A DNA stretch of 46,041 nt from Pelomonas caseinilytica (GTDB taxonomy: Bacteria > Pseudomonadota > Gammaproteobacteria > Burkholderiales > Burkholderiaceae_C): NCBI RefSeq assembly GCF_021353235.1, contig NZ_JAJTWT010000021.1, positions 1-46,041 on the forward strand, in the 5' to 3' direction. The notes below the pieces were generated by a model that was not told where the DNA came from, did no database searches, and saw nothing but the letters and a program-made list of their open reading frames with translations. Position 1 is the stretch's first letter; every line of letters begins with the position of its first letter. Positions 28,104 to 37,479 of this stretch are shown one piece after another. The translations under genes and the position numbers were made by a program.

Positions 28104-30463
28104 GCTTCACCCTCCCTGGGCAGCTCAAGGACGAACGTTCGGAGCCGCCCATCGGCCTCGCCGCTCGCATCAAGATGTAGTTTTCCGCCGTGGTACTCGA
28201 CCAGTTCACGTGCGATGTACAGGCCGAGCCCCTTGCCTCTCTTTCTCATGCTGAAGTAGGGCCGGAAGATGGACTCGCCATGCGACGGGTCAATGCCAGG
28301 TCCGTTGTCGGTGACCATGACAACGCTCGCACGGGTATCGAGCTCGACGACGATGCGCCGCCGATCCTCTCCGCGCTTGAGCCCCTGCTGGACCCAGTAC
28401 ACCGAGTTGGTCAACAGGTTCTCCAGGACCTGCGCGATCAGTCCGCGCACCAGACGAACCTCGTAGACCTGCGATATCGCCGGCTCGCCGTCGACCAGCA
28501 CCTCGCACTCGACCGAATGACGCTGAAACCGCGCCTCGAAGCCGCTGACGACGGTCTTCAGTTGCGCGACGACGTTGAACTTCTCCCGACGGTTGCGTCC
28601 AGACGGGCTCAGCACGTCCACGGAGCTGATCCGCTTGCTGGTGGCCTTTATCTGTGACTGCAGATTGTCGATCAGTCCCACTAGAGGCGCGTCAGCCGCC
28701 GTGGCCTTGCGCAGGCTGAGCAGCAAATCGCCCGTGCTCTGCGTCAGCCGGGTCAGTTCGTGAACAACGATCTCCACCACCAATCCGATGTTCGCCAGCT
28801 CAAGCAGTTCGACCCTCGTCTCGCGCGCAAGCTGCAGCGCCCCCCTGATGGTCTCCACGTACTCGACCTGCGACTGCAGCGCTCGGCGCACGTCTTCGAT
28901 CTGCGGCTGCACTGACGACGGAACGGCTCGGGCGATCTCCTCGACGGTCTGCAGCGTGTTCTTCAGCGAAACCTCGGATCGCTTCAGGCTCTCCTCTGCC
29001 GATTCCTCCTCGATCGCCTGTTTGACCTCGACCTGCTTGATCGCGTCGATATGAGAGCGCAGGTCGCTGACGATGATGTCGCCAAGCAGCCCGACCAAGA
29101 GCGTCTGTTCAGGGCAGGAAATCAAGCGCTCCCGATTCGCAGCGTCGATGAGCCGCGGGTTGCCCTTCGAGGTGATGGAGACGGCACCCACGGTTTGGTA
29201 CCGGTTCAGCATGAAACCCTTGGTCTTCAGCGCCTTGCCGTCCCACTCCAGCCAATCGTCTTCCATGCCGCCGGTCTGGCCGACCCGGAACCCGTCCCGA
29301 TAGACCGCGAAGCCACCGCACCACACGTTGAGCTCTGCGAGCATCCGGGACTTGGGGTGCTCCACGGTTCCGACGAGCAGCTTGCGGTTGAACCAGTAGC
29401 ATGAAGCGGTGAACGGACCGAGGTTGCGGCAGGTCTCCACAGGCACCCCCACCAGCGCGGCAAGCTCATCCAGAGTCCAGGTCCGGGTCTCCGCGCTCGA
29501 TCCCCCCTTCCAGGTCACTTCCCGGCGCAGTGCCACCGAACGCGTGTCGGCGAGGTCCGGTGTGAAGCTGATCTCGCACCGGAACTGCGCTACATCGAGC
29601 AACCACGAGGGAATGGGCGTGATCGGGAGTCGATGGCCGTTCAGCAGAACATCGATCGGATAGGGGCGCCGGGGTTTAGCGAACGGATCTTGGAGGCGGC
29701 GGACGTATTTGTTCAGGAACTCGTTCACCTTCGCGGCGGACCAGTTGGCCAACAGTTCGGTGACGTGGATATCCGTCCCTTTCACAGACTCATCGGCTGC
29801 CTCGCCTTCCTGGACTTCGAAGAGCACATCGCCCAGTTCAGCACCAGGAGCGTCGAACTTCTTCCAGTCGAAGTCGATCGAATTCCAAGACTCCGCGCCA
29901 GCCTTCTTCGAACGGACCACCGCCCGCTGCCCCAGCTTCATCATCGAGAGCCGCCCGATGCCCTTCTCGCCCAGGATGGTTCGATCCGCCTGCGCCTTTT
30001 CGATCAGCTTGTTGGGGGTCCCCACCATCATGAACTTGTCGCGCAGATCATCGGCTGACATGCCCGAACCTGTGTCGGCGACCTCGATCCAAAAGTCATG
30101 ACGAAGAAAAGCGTCGAGGTACCGGGTCAGCGCCACCACGGAGGTCCCATGCTCCTTGAACTGCTGCAGCGCACTGACTCGCTGCTCGATGGTCAGATCC
30201 GAGGACAACGTCTTCTCAAGCCGCTCAAGCGCGACCTGCACGGACACGCGGCCCGTCGAAAGCTGCTCTCGGACAAGCGCTACAGCGGCCGAATCGGCGG
30301 GCGCCGATATCGCGACGGTCGTGCGCGGCGACTTGGCGTCAAAGCCGTTCTTGATGAGCTCGTACAGCGCCATCTCGTCCGACGTGATCAGCTCCGCCCC
30401 GAGCTGCCGCATCGCGCGAGCTGCAATTCGAAACGGCTGCGGCCGTCGAGTCTCTTCAGTCAT
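28100..30463 (-). CDS. Double-GHKL histidine-kinase-like ATPase in the defence locus
   Basis: A 787-aa soluble protein with two ATP-binding GHKL domains. The N-terminal one resembles Hsp90/MORC-type ATPases: Glu35, Asn39 and Asp42 in ALYELIKNGFDA, DTGSGM at 130-135 and GEKGIG at 165-170. The C-terminal one is histidine-kinase-like, with a possible phospho-acceptor His568 in VVHELTRL, the N-box ENLLTNS near 682, DNGPGID near 719 and GKGLGLYI near 743. No transmembrane segment or sensor domain is seen. A GAGGTG site precedes the ATG. It lies 51 bases after the dptH-like gene and overlaps the receiver gene, so it probably belongs to the same transcript. A phosphorelay is plausible but unproven. 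Confidence 0.78.
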   Translation of the reverse strand: MTEETRRPQPFRIAARAMRQLGAELITSDEMALYELIKNGFDAKSPRTTVAISAPADSAAVALVREQLSTGRVSVQVALERLEKTLSSDLTIEQRVSALQQFKEHGTSVVALTRYLDAFLRHDFWIEVADTGSGMSADDLRDKFMMVGTPNKLIEKAQADRTILGEKGIGRLSMMKLGQRAVVRSKKAGAESWNSIDFDWKKFDAPGAELGDVLFEVQEGEAADESVKGTDIHVTELLANWSAAKVNEFLNKYVRRLQDPFAKPRRPYPIDVLLNGHRLPITPIPSWLLDVAQFRCEISFTPDLADTRSVALRREVTWKGGSSAETRTWTLDELAALVGVPVETCRNLGPFTASCYWFNRKLLVGTVEHPKSRMLAELNVWCGGFAVYRDGFRVGQTGGMEDDWLEWDGKALKTKGFMLNRYQTVGAVSITSKGNPRLIDAANRERLISCPEQTLLVGLLGDIIVSDLRSHIDAIKQVEVKQAIEEESAEESLKRSEVSLKNTLQTVEEIARAVPSSVQPQIEDVRRALQSQVEYVETIRGALQLARETRVELLELANIGLVVEIVVHELTRLTQSTGDLLLSLRKATAADAPLVGLIDNLQSQIKATSKRISSVDVLSPSGRNRREKFNVVAQLKTVVSGFEARFQRHSVECEVLVDGEPAISQVYEVRLVRGLIAQVLENLLTNSVYWVQQGLKRGEDRRRIVVELDTRASVVMVTDNGPGIDPSHGESIFRPYFSMRKRGKGLGLYIARELVEYHGGKLHLDASGEADGRLRTFVLELPREGEA

Positions 30464-30514
30464 GCATCACCTCGGCGCTCTTCTGACACGGCATGCTGCC
30501 TTCCTTCCACGTCT

Positions 30515-33500
30515 TCACGTCTGCTCCCTCGTGATCGCCGCGACGGCCGCCTCAATGTCTTGATCCGACAGGAACGGTGCTTGTGCGAACACCAAGCCTT
30601 GCTCCCCATTGAGCTTGGCAGCCAGGTGCCCGCGCCCCAAGAGCAGCTCGGCTCCCGGGCGGTCTAGCGCGATCTTCGATGTCGCCTCGCTGGAGACCTT
30701 CAAGATCAGGCGGTTGCCCAGGTTCTCACGAAGCTGCATGGGCATCACGTCTTTGTCGGGGCGCTGAGCCGCAAAGATCAGATGGATGCCAGCCGCGCGC
30801 GCCTTCACGCCCAGCCGCTGCACGGCCGCCCCCACCGCGCCCTTGTAGGCGTCGTCAAGCATCCAGTCCGCGAACTCGTCGTGGACCAGGAAGACCATCG
30901 GCAAACGCTCTTCCGGTGAGACCTTGGCGTTGTAGGTCGGCAGATCACGGGCCCGAGCCTTGGCGAACGCGCGGTAGCGGTCCTCCATCTCCTGCACCAG
31001 GGCCTCGAGCACCTCGCCTGCCTTCTCCTTCGTGGTGAGGATCTCGCCGCGCATGTGCGGCAAGTCAGCCAGCGGGGCGTAGTCGACTCCCATCTTGGGG
31101 TCAATCAAGATGAGCTGAGCCAGGTCTTTGGAGTTCGTCGCGGCGATGTCCAAAATCAAAGCCTGGATCAGCACCGACTTGCCGCTGCCGGTCGCGCCGG
31201 CCACCAGCGAATGCGGCTCGTGGGATGAGAGACCGCCGAACTCCGCGCCGAGGTTCAGATACAGCAGCGCGCCGTTGATCTCTTGGAGGCCCAAGAGGAA
31301 GGACGTGTTGATGCCTGCGACATTGCGGTTGAGCTCGCGGCGCGACCAGAGCTCCCAGAGCGACACGGCCTGGCGCTTGGAGCCAGCGACAGTCACCACG
31401 ATCTCGCCGGGCTTGGGCTGGACCGTAACGAGATTGATCGCGTGCGTGGTCAGGAGCTGCGTGCGCTTGTTTTCGATGTCCTCGACGCGCAGCCGGTCAG
31501 AACCTGCGAGGCGCACTAGGCAGCCATTGGGCGTCAGCCGCGTCCCGAGGATCGCTGCCTGCAACCCGTAGCTGTTGAGTGCGGCCTTGAGCTTCTTGGT
31601 GACTTCCTGGGCCCACTCCTCTCGCTCGGCATCCGACTGTGAGCCGCCGGTGAACTTGGAAGCGACGAGCTCGGAGAGCGCAGCGCCAAGGTTCGCGGAC
31701 GATGCCGGCCTGGGCGCTGCCGCCTGGGCCGAAGCGGGCGCTGCGGCGTCGGCTTGTGACGTGCTTTGGGCAGGAACCGCAGGCTCTTGCTCCGGGCCGC
31801 TGGTCGTAGACATCGCTACGACCCCCTCTTGCCCGGTCCCGGCTTCAATGATGGCGTCGGCAACGCCGCTGGCGAGTTGGCCCATGGCGGCAAGCCAGGG
31901 GACGCGAGGCGCTGGCTTCTTGAAGCCGTGGCCGTCCCAGGGTTGATGGGCTCCCAGCCCCGCGCGGGCGTCGAGCCCGCCCGCACCTTTGGCATATGCC
32001 TCGGCGAGCTTGCGAAGGTCTGGTCGGTCGAACACTTCCTGCCAGGCCTTCACCCCATCGGACTCCTCCAAGAGCTCCTGTTCGGAGGCCGAAGATGAGC
32101 CAGCGTCCGAGGTGTGGATGTAGACGTGCGAGTAACCGCGGAGCGAAATCTCAACGTCGCCCTCGCGGAGCTTTGCTCGGGCGCGCTCCATCAGGCCCGT
32201 CATCCCCGGCGGGATGTCGGCGTCGATGAGCATGTCGGCCAGGCGGGCGAGCCACACGTCGCGGTCCAGCCGGCCCGGGTCGCCAAAGAGCGCCTCGCGG
32301 AACATGCCCAGCGTGGCCAGGAGCTGATCCTTGGAATCGCGCCGCGCCTTGGCGAGGCCGTCGGCGGCGACGTACTTCGATTCGACGATCGAGATGACCA
32401 CGCGGACGCCTTCCTCCCGCTCCTCGACATTGAGGGCGAGGATGTCCGCGATGCGGCTTTCAGGCTGCGAGAGCCAGCTCGCGTAGTCGTCAAGCAGGAA
32501 GTAGGCGGTCAAGACCTGGCCCCCGCCCGCCGCCACCCTGAACTCCTCTGCGAGCAGATGGCGGCTGAGCACCAGGCCGATCATTTCGCCCGCGGAGACG
32601 CCGCGCTTGGCGGCCCGCAGCACGATGTCGCCGGACACCGAGAGCGCATCGCGCTTGGCCTTGTCGGCGGCGGCTTGGACCTCTGACGCATCGAGTTGCA
32701 AGTTCAGCTCATCCAGACGCCGGCGCACCAGCACGCCCAGCAGGCGGAGCTCGGAGGTCGAGCTCACGATCATGTTGCGGCCGTTGGTAGAGCCGCGGCG
32801 GTAGCGGACGACGGTGATGTCGTTGTGCTGGAGTTGGCGCTTGTCGAGCAGCTCGTCGTAGGTGGCGATCCACTCGGCCAGATCGTGCGCATCCTTGATC
32901 ATCCCGGCCAGGGCGGGGCTTTGGAGCGAGATGCGCCGGGCCGGCAAATAGCGCTCGCCAGGCAAGGCGTCGAGCTGGCGGCAGACGGCGGCCACGGCGG
33001 ACACGTAGGCCCAGCCGGAAGCCGTCTGCCAGGGGCAGGTCAAAAACGTCGTGGATTTGAGTTCGTTCTCGCCCGAGACGCTGCGGTAGGACCAGCGCGA
33101 GGGAGCATGCTCGAGGTTCGACCGATCGTTTGTCCAAGGCACCGAGAGCCATTCGGACTGGGCGGCGCGCGAGACCACGTCGTGCAGGAAGGCCACGTCG
33201 AAGGCCTTGAAACCCTGCGCGCTCTCGCCCGGCGTCGCCGAGATCGGCGTCACCGAGATGCGCAGCTTCGAGATGAAGTTGTCGCTGGTCTCGCTGACCA
33301 CGGGCAGGTCAGGGTCGTCGCCCGCCTTGTTGACCAGCTCGCCGTAGACGCTGCGAAGCTTCGCCGGGTCCGAGTGGCGCACCGACACGCTGCATTGCAG
33401 CTTGCCGTCCTCGTGGATAGAGGAGAGCTCGCGCACCGTCGCCAGCGGCAGCTCGGCCGCGTCAGCGTTGTAGAGCACGACGCTGAGGTTGGAGGCCTCA

Positions 33501-35926
33501 TGGGGCTGCAAACCGACATAGCGCTCCAAGAGCTCGCGCGCCTGCTTGGCAGCGGCGGCCGGGTCCACATCAGTCATGGCATCCTCTGCGCCGCGCGTTG
33601 GCGACTCCAAGAGGCTGTAGCCGTTGACCGTGCTGCTCTCGGAGACCAGCGTCGGCGCGCCGGCCCGGTTGAGCACGGCGATCTCTGGATAGAAGGGGTG
33701 GGCGATCTCGTCGGAGAGCTCGCGCATGAAGATCTCGCGGTCGCCGTAAAGGATGCTGCCGCTAGAGAGCAGATGGGTGGCGAAGCCCGCCACGCGGCGG
33801 GACTTCACAGCCAGCGCCTTCATGCGCTCGGGATGCCACGGCGGGATGATCAAGGCGGGGTTGTCGCCGGCCACGCGGGCCGTGCCGACCGAGAGGATTT
33901 CCGAGACCAGGCGCGAGCGGCAAACGTCGCCGCGGGCCTGCGACATGAGGGTCGACATCAGCGCGCCATAGGACTCAGCCTGGCGCATGACGGCCTCGCC
34001 GTGCAGCCCGATGGAGACGAAGTCCTCCATCGCCTTGATGTAGTCCTCCTCGAACTTGTCCCAAGACGCCTTGACCTCGTCGCGCTGCGACGGGGTCAGG
34101 TATCCGCCATCCGCCAGATCTTTGATCCGGGACTTGATGTCGGCCCTGAGGCTGCGCAGCTTGTTGGCCGCCGGCACGAGCGAGCCGGCGTCCGTGGAGT
34201 AAGTGGCCTCCAAGGTGCCGGTGTCGAGCAGCGAGACGTTCTGCACCCCGCCCTTCTTGCTCACGAGGCGGCGCGGGACTTCCGTGCAGCCTACCGCGCC
34301 CTTCTCCAACAGGCGGCGCATGTCGGCGACCATCGACAAGCCGATGGAAGTGGGCTTGTAGCTCCACAGAAGCTGGGTCTTGGAGAGTACGGTCTCCTTG
34401 TCCTTGGAGACCTGGACCAGGGCTACGTCGAACTTGATCTGCAAAGCTACGCGCGAGAGCGACGAATTCGGGCGGACCTTGTTCTTCTTGTCGTTGCGAA
34501 GCTCCTTCTCCTTGGCGAAGAAGGCCTCGTAGTCAAAGAGCGGGTCGGGCAGGCTCGCGTTGCCGAGGCGCTCCACCCTCCATTCGGCCTTGGAGCCCAT
34601 GAGCTCCTTCAAGCCGCGATACATCGCCGAGAAGTAGCTGCCGGCGTCGTAGTTGAAGCGCTCGCGCCACTCTTTGCGGCCCTTGGCGACGGTGAAGCGC
34701 AGGATCCGGTCGCACTCGGCTCCCCGCAGACCCGCATGCAGGCTGTTGACCACGCGGGCGAAGCCATCGAAGAAGTCGTTGCACTCGATGGGCTTTCCGT
34801 AGAGAGCCTTCTCCCAACGGGCGCAGAGCTTGGTATCTTGCTCAAGCAGTCGGCGGTGCTTAACGAAGAATTCCTCGTCTTCCTCGGTGAAGTCGGAGCG
34901 GCGCTCGCGGGACTTCAAGTCCTCCAAGAGCTTGCGCCCCTCGGGGTCGAGCGAGTTCTCTTGGTCGCAGTCGTGGTCGAAGAAGCGGACGGTGGCGTCG
35001 GCCAAGCCGAGCTGCCTTTCCTTAGGCTTGTCGAAGGCCAGGTAGACGCCGTCAGCCTCCCATTCGAATTGGGCCAGGGCGGAGGCGGCCTCTTGGTCCC
35101 CAGCTGGGGCCGCAGCGAAGGCGCCGAGCGCCAGGCGCGCGGCTTCGTCGATCTCGGCGGCGTTGGCGGCGATGCGTTCCTTGAGCTCCTCGGGATCCAG
35201 CGGCTGGCCGTTTTGGCGGAGTTTCTTGAGGAGCGGCGCGCGCTGGGTGTAAAGCTTGGCGAAGGCTTTCTGCCAAGGCTTGCGAAGCGCGCCGAAGCTC
35301 TTAGCGTTGGAGAAAAGAGCGCTGTCGCGGGGGAGGCCCACCCGCGGCAAGGCGAAGCCCACGGCGTCGCGGATGGCCAGTCCACGGGTGGACATGGCCT
35401 CGACGATCTCGGCACAAAACTCGCCAAGCTGGACGAGCGAAAGCTCGGAGGAGGCCAGCAAGCCGCCCAGGGCCGCGTGGAACACAAGGCGGTCGTCCGG
35501 CACGGGCGATAGCCCGCCGGTATGCAGGGCAGCCTCGACCCAAGGGTCGGGGTCGGCGCGCATCTCCTTGGCGCCAATAGCCATGACGTGGCCGAGTGTG
35601 TCAGCCAGGTTGTGCTCGTTGCCGTTGGCCGTGAGGATCGCCGCCTTGGCGGTCGCCGCGTTGTTGCGGACATAGCCGGCGTTGTGCGAAATCAGGATTT
35701 CCGGCGGCAGGCCTTGGCTGTTGACCAGGGCCTCGGGGATCATGAGATCCACGCGGGCGAGCAGGTCGGGATTGGCGAGGATCGACCGCGCCACCGCCGC
35801 GATCTGGTTCGACGAGAGCTTGTCGAGCCGGAAGAGCGCGGCGGAATCCCCCGGCTGACCAGGGTTGGCAATGCGCTTGGCGAGGATGTCCGCGCCGACG
35901 CGCCCGATGATGCGGTCGGTCAGCAT
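30515..35926 (-). CDS. dptH: DptH/SspH-like HerA/FtsK-type ATPase of phosphorothioation-dependent restriction
   Basis: An 1803-aa protein. Its last ~230 residues form a FtsK/HerA-like motor: Walker A GATGSGKS near 1577, LILIDPKMGVDY, Walker B MVFLVHDEFAD near 1677, and IHLIFAAQRPDKDVMP. About 1500 residues precede it, including a low-complexity Ala/Pro linker near 1400-1440; no nuclease motif could be assigned by eye. Size and position next to dptF and a dptG-like gene match the restriction module of Dnd systems (DptFGH/DndFGH) and the SspFGH module reported with Ssp. The module attacks DNA lacking phosphorothioates. It overlaps the upstream gene by seven bases. Confidence 0.85.
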   Translation of the reverse strand: MLTDRIIGRVGADILAKRIANPGQPGDSAALFRLDKLSSNQIAAVARSILANPDLLARVDLMIPEALVNSQGLPPEILISHNAGYVRNNAATAKAAILTANGNEHNLADTLGHVMAIGAKEMRADPDPWVEAALHTGGLSPVPDDRLVFHAALGGLLASSELSLVQLGEFCAEIVEAMSTRGLAIRDAVGFALPRVGLPRDSALFSNAKSFGALRKPWQKAFAKLYTQRAPLLKKLRQNGQPLDPEELKERIAANAAEIDEAARLALGAFAAAPAGDQEAASALAQFEWEADGVYLAFDKPKERQLGLADATVRFFDHDCDQENSLDPEGRKLLEDLKSRERRSDFTEEDEEFFVKHRRLLEQDTKLCARWEKALYGKPIECNDFFDGFARVVNSLHAGLRGAECDRILRFTVAKGRKEWRERFNYDAGSYFSAMYRGLKELMGSKAEWRVERLGNASLPDPLFDYEAFFAKEKELRNDKKNKVRPNSSLSRVALQIKFDVALVQVSKDKETVLSKTQLLWSYKPTSIGLSMVADMRRLLEKGAVGCTEVPRRLVSKKGGVQNVSLLDTGTLEATYSTDAGSLVPAANKLRSLRADIKSRIKDLADGGYLTPSQRDEVKASWDKFEEDYIKAMEDFVSIGLHGEAVMRQAESYGALMSTLMSQARGDVCRSRLVSEILSVGTARVAGDNPALIIPPWHPERMKALAVKSRRVAGFATHLLSSGSILYGDREIFMRELSDEIAHPFYPEIAVLNRAGAPTLVSESSTVNGYSLLESPTRGAEDAMTDVDPAAAAKQARELLERYVGLQPHEASNLSVVLYNADAAELPLATVRELSSIHEDGKLQCSVSVRHSDPAKLRSVYGELVNKAGDDPDLPVVSETSDNFISKLRISVTPISATPGESAQGFKAFDVAFLHDVVSRAAQSEWLSVPWTNDRSNLEHAPSRWSYRSVSGENELKSTTFLTCPWQTASGWAYVSAVAAVCRQLDALPGERYLPARRISLQSPALAGMIKDAHDLAEWIATYDELLDKRQLQHNDITVVRYRRGSTNGRNMIVSSTSELRLLGVLVRRRLDELNLQLDASEVQAAADKAKRDALSVSGDIVLRAAKRGVSAGEMIGLVLSRHLLAEEFRVAAGGGQVLTAYFLLDDYASWLSQPESRIADILALNVEEREEGVRVVISIVESKYVAADGLAKARRDSKDQLLATLGMFREALFGDPGRLDRDVWLARLADMLIDADIPPGMTGLMERARAKLREGDVEISLRGYSHVYIHTSDAGSSSASEQELLEESDGVKAWQEVFDRPDLRKLAEAYAKGAGGLDARAGLGAHQPWDGHGFKKPAPRVPWLAAMGQLASGVADAIIEAGTGQEGVVAMSTTSGPEQEPAVPAQSTSQADAAAPASAQAAAPRPASSANLGAALSELVASKFTGGSQSDAEREEWAQEVTKKLKAALNSYGLQAAILGTRLTPNGCLVRLAGSDRLRVEDIENKRTQLLTTHAINLVTVQPKPGEIVVTVAGSKRQAVSLWELWSRRELNRNVAGINTSFLLGLQEINGALLYLNLGAEFGGLSSHEPHSLVAGATGSGKSVLIQALILDIAATNSKDLAQLILIDPKMGVDYAPLADLPHMRGEILTTKEKAGEVLEALVQEMEDRYRAFAKARARDLPTYNAKVSPEERLPMVFLVHDEFADWMLDDAYKGAVGAAVQRLGVKARAAGIHLIFAAQRPDKDVMPMQLRENLGNRLILKVSSEATSKIALDRPGAELLLGRGHLAAKLNGEQGLVFAQAPFLSDQDIEAAVAAITREQT

Positions 35927-37479
35927 GCGGCCTCTCCCTTGAACGCGAACGGGTTTTCAACAAATGAGCAGGAGTCGGAGAGCCTGCGGACTAGGCCCAA
36001 CCCCACGAGACGGGCTTCGAGGTTGTCCCGGTTCTCGCTGAGCTCCTCTTGGTCGACGAGCTTCGCGTCGAGCAGCCGCGCGCCTTCGGCGTCGCCGAGG
36101 ACCAGGCCATAGCGCTTCTTGGCTTCCGCCAAGAACTCGTCGAACTGCATGCGGTCGTCGACGATCGCCACCACGATCGACTTCAAAAGCCTGTCGTTGG
36201 GGGCGTAGCGCGTTCGCCGCGAGAGGCGCCGCGAGCTGAGACCAATCGCCCGCGACCAGGACGCGTGGATCTTGCCTACGTGCTGCTCGTGGCGGGCCAG
36301 AGCGAGTTCGGTGAGCTTGCCGACCAACACCTCCGGGCTCTCGCCCGAATAGTCCTCATCGTCCCCACCATCCGCCGACGGCCACTGGAAGCGCTCGCGC
36401 ATGAGCCTCACCCGCTCGGCTTCGGGGAACTCGCTGGCGCCGGCTTTCGCCCAGAGGAAGTCCGTGCGGATCGATTCGACATGGGCCCGCACCGCCTTGG
36501 CAGCCAGCCCCTGGTTGAGCTGGTAGCTGTCGCCGGAAAGAGCCCGGACCTTGGTGCGCTCCTTGGAGACGATCTCGCAGACGATCTCGACCGGGTCGTC
36601 GTCGCCTGCCACACGCTTGGCCCGCTCTAAAAAGTAGAGCAGCATGTTTAGGCCGGAGATGGCGATCAGATGCTCCAAGGCGTCATAGATCGGCATGTCC
36701 TTGGCCAGGATCGACAGCCAGTCTTCGCAGATTTGGTCGAAGCGCGGGTTGGCGGCCTCGGGCAGGTAGCCGGACTGCCGGGAGTCGTCGGCCCGCTGCG
36801 GCGCGCCTTGCATCGCGCGGGCGAGCCGATTCATCGGCGCCTCGCGATCGAAGAGGCGCTTGGCCAGCAAGTCGCCAAGCTCGGCGCCGCGCTTGGCCCG
36901 TGTGAGCATCAAGTAGAGCAGCTCGCCGGTGCGCGCGAAGAACCGCCGGTCGTTGCTCATCTTGCCCTTGGAGTCGATCTCCAAGTCCTCGTAGAGGGCG
37001 TCGGGGCCGAAGGGGAAGACGAACTTGGAGCTCCAGCGCTTGTTGCTGCGCGACTCGAAGGAAGAAGAGCGCAGCAGTTCCACGGCCTTGGCGAAGTCGT
37101 CGAAGCTCGCGAACGAATGGCGCAAGTAGGCCATGTCGTCGGCGCCATCGCCATTGCCGGTCGAGCCTTGGGCGAACTTCTCGAACCACTGCCTCCACTT
37201 CTCCTCATCGGATTGGGCGCTCTCGGCGATGGATTCGACGTAGGGGTTGTTGAAGAGCAGCCCTCGGAGCCGGATCTGGCGTTGAGGCTGGAACTTGAAG
37301 GCTCCGCTAAGGCCCTCATGCGGGCGTAGCGGCTTATCCAGATTCGAGCCCAGGGCGCCGAGGAACTCGAGCACCGTCAAATGCGGAAGCTGCTCGTCGT
37401 AGAGGCGGTGGCCCCAGATGTTCTCGTCGACCGTGAAGTCGACGCTCTTGATCTCGGGGCGTTTGAAGATCTCACTCAT
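35920..37479 (-). CDS. dptG: DptG/SspG-like restriction component
   Basis: A 519-aa protein lying between dptF and dptH, with overlaps of four and seven bases. That is the position of DptG in Dnd restriction operons. Visible segments include IWGHRLYDEQLPHLTVLEFL near the start and a C-terminal block (RTRYAPNDRLLKSIVVAIVD, then FDEFLAEAKKRYGLVLGDAE). No ATPase or nuclease motif is seen. I assign it by synteny; the sequence itself gives no independent function. It probably forms a complex with its two neighbours. Confidence 0.68.
   Translation of the reverse strand: MSEIFKRPEIKSVDFTVDENIWGHRLYDEQLPHLTVLEFLGALGSNLDKPLRPHEGLSGAFKFQPQRQIRLRGLLFNNPYVESIAESAQSDEEKWRQWFEKFAQGSTGNGDGADDMAYLRHSFASFDDFAKAVELLRSSSFESRSNKRWSSKFVFPFGPDALYEDLEIDSKGKMSNDRRFFARTGELLYLMLTRAKRGAELGDLLAKRLFDREAPMNRLARAMQGAPQRADDSRQSGYLPEAANPRFDQICEDWLSILAKDMPIYDALEHLIAISGLNMLLYFLERAKRVAGDDDPVEIVCEIVSKERTKVRALSGDSYQLNQGLAAKAVRAHVESIRTDFLWAKAGASEFPEAERVRLMRERFQWPSADGGDDEDYSGESPEVLVGKLTELALARHEQHVGKIHASWSRAIGLSSRRLSRRTRYAPNDRLLKSIVVAIVDDRMQFDEFLAEAKKRYGLVLGDAEGARLLDAKLVDQEELSENRDNLEARLVGLGLVRRLSDSCSFVENPFAFKGEAAC

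Noticed and set aside
32696..35512. A 938-codon rightward open frame opposite the dptH-like gene
   Set aside because: Antisense shadow created by GC-rich third codon positions of the real leftward gene, which has Walker motifs and fits the operon.
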